From Bacteroidota bacterium (GTDB lineage: Bacteria; Bacteroidota; Bacteroidia; Chitinophagales; Chitinophagaceae): 8,891 bases of DNA. The DNA lies in assembly GCA_028877045.1 (NCBI GenBank), contig JAGWPQ010000576.1:1-8891 (forward strand). Direction: 5' to 3'. The notes under the pieces were generated by a model. That model saw nothing but the letters and a program-made list of their open reading frames with translations. It was not told the DNA's origin and searched no databases. Position 1 is the stretch's first letter. Each line of letters starts with the position of its first letter. Both the position numbers and the translations under genes were made by a program. Below, piece after piece: positions 8,396-8,891 of this stretch.

Positions 8396-8891
8396 CTATT
8401 TCAACTTTTCAAAAAAGCAAGATACGGGCATGCCACTTGCATTTATTAAGTTGGGTTTGGCATCTTCATCCCAGGCAAATTTTATTTGCGTTGGTGCCAA
8501 AATATCTTTGTTAAAAACAAAGACACTTCCATTTTTTTTATTCAAAATTGTTTCAGCATCTTGAAAATTATTATCGGCACCTGCGATCCAAAACCAATTT
8601 AACTCTTTGCCATTAGAAGCATGCAGCCCTTTCTTATTTGTAAACCATACCCTGATCCCATTTTTTTCTTTACCCATTCTTAAAAAGAATGGAGCTGTTG
8701 CAGGATTGTATTTTTTGTGATACACTTCGCTCAATGCACAAAAGGCTAAGCGATTTCCAACCGCTTCTTTATTTGCGGGATGAATACTATTGTAATCACT
8801 CACATCCGAAATAGTTATGGCATTTACATTCGGCAAACTCAAAGCCTTCTTTTGTTCGCATTTAAATATTGGAAAATCTTCCCGCGATTTA
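8396..8891 (-). CDS. Sialate O-acetylesterase-like (SASA family) esterase, C-terminal part (cut by window edge)
   Basis: The last 164 codons of a SASA-type esterase. The reading frame is open to the window edge, so the true start lies beyond 8891; a TTG at 8842 is internal to the conserved segment and is not a start. Visible motifs are EQKKALSLPN, the 'arginine/lysine-leucine helix' that precedes the catalytic His in this family, then SIHPANKEAVGNRLAF around the expected catalytic His (codon 8780-8782), and the family-typical ending APTQIKFAWDEDAKPNLINASG. The GQSN nucleophile motif is outside the window. The C-terminal half differs clearly from the neighbouring complete SASA protein, so the two are diverged paralogues rather than a recent tandem copy. 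The residue two before the His is Ser where many relatives have Asp. It is the first gene seen in transcription order and is followed after 34 bp by the second SASA gene. Confidence 0.9.
   Translation of the reverse strand, partial: KSREDFPIFKCEQKKALSLPNVNAITISDVSDYNSIHPANKEAVGNRLAFCALSEVYHKKYNPATAPFFLRMGKEKNGIRVWFTNKKGLHASNGKELNWFWIAGADNNFQDAETILNKKNGSVFVFNKDILAPTQIKFAWDEDAKPNLINASGMPVSCFFEKLK

Larger units (their letters stand above)
1..8891 (-). other. Putative glycan-degradation operon (six genes, one strand)
   Basis: Six genes, two cut by the edges, share one strand with spacers of 34, 26, 90, 57 and 26 bp. No clear terminator hairpin or Bacteroidota-type promoter (TTTG, about 20 bp, TAnnTTTG) was seen between them, so a single transcript entering from the right edge is the simplest reading. 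The start regions are A- and T-rich with no convincing Shine-Dalgarno sequence, as usual in Bacteroidota. The encoded enzymes are all exported and complementary: esterases, two GH20 enzymes and a GH35 enzyme. SusC/SusD, regulators, sialidase and fucosidase are not in the window, so calling this a full polysaccharide utilization locus would go beyond what is seen. Confidence 0.65.

Noticed and set aside
8396..8842. Short separate gene starting at a TTG at 8842.
   Set aside because: The frame stays open to the window edge and upstream codons continue the conserved SASA family sequence, so it is the C-terminal part of a longer gene.

Overview
The window is a compact, single-strand block of carbohydrate-active enzyme genes. 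Every gene is on the minus strand, so transcription runs from position 8891 towards position 1. The DNA is clearly AT-rich. Spacers are short (26 to 90 bp) and AT-rich, without convincing Shine-Dalgarno sites. All five protein N-termini in the window carry signal peptides whose predicted cleavage leaves glutamine as the first mature residue, the 'Q rule' typical of Bacteroidota. With the family content (GH20 with C-terminal discoidin, SASA esterases, GxDLY-type SGNH hydrolases, Bacteroidota-type GH35) this points to Bacteroidota. A Chitinophagales or Sphingobacteriales-like relative is a guess from overall impression only.

Layout in transcription order: (1) 8891-8396, the C-terminal part of a sialate O-acetylesterase-like (SASA) esterase, cut by the window edge; (2) 8361-6862, a complete second SASA esterase; (3) 6835-4532, a canonical GH20 beta-N-acetylhexosaminidase with chitobiase-type C-terminal and discoidin-like domains; (4) 4441-2309, a divergent GH20 enzyme with an unassigned C-terminal beta-rich region; (5) 2251-479, a protein with two complete SGNH esterase domains in tandem; (6) 452-1, the N-terminal part of a GH35 beta-galactosidase, cut by the other edge. 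No RNA genes, mobile elements, CRISPR, clear promoters or terminators were seen. No stretch over 300 bp lacks a gene.

Read together, the genes look like the middle of an exo-acting glycan-degradation operon working in the periplasm or outside the cell. Esterases (four catalytic domains across three proteins) would remove O-acyl groups, while two hexosaminidases and a beta-galactosidase would strip terminal HexNAc and Gal. This fits an O-acetylated, HexNAc/Gal-containing glycan such as host-type N- or O-glycans, but the substrate is inference. SusC/SusD-like transporters, sialidase, fucosidase and regulators are absent from the window and may lie outside it. The most notable items are the double-SGNH protein, the divergent GH20 with its unexplained C-terminal region, and the esterase-rich composition. 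None of this amounts to a clearly unprecedented system.
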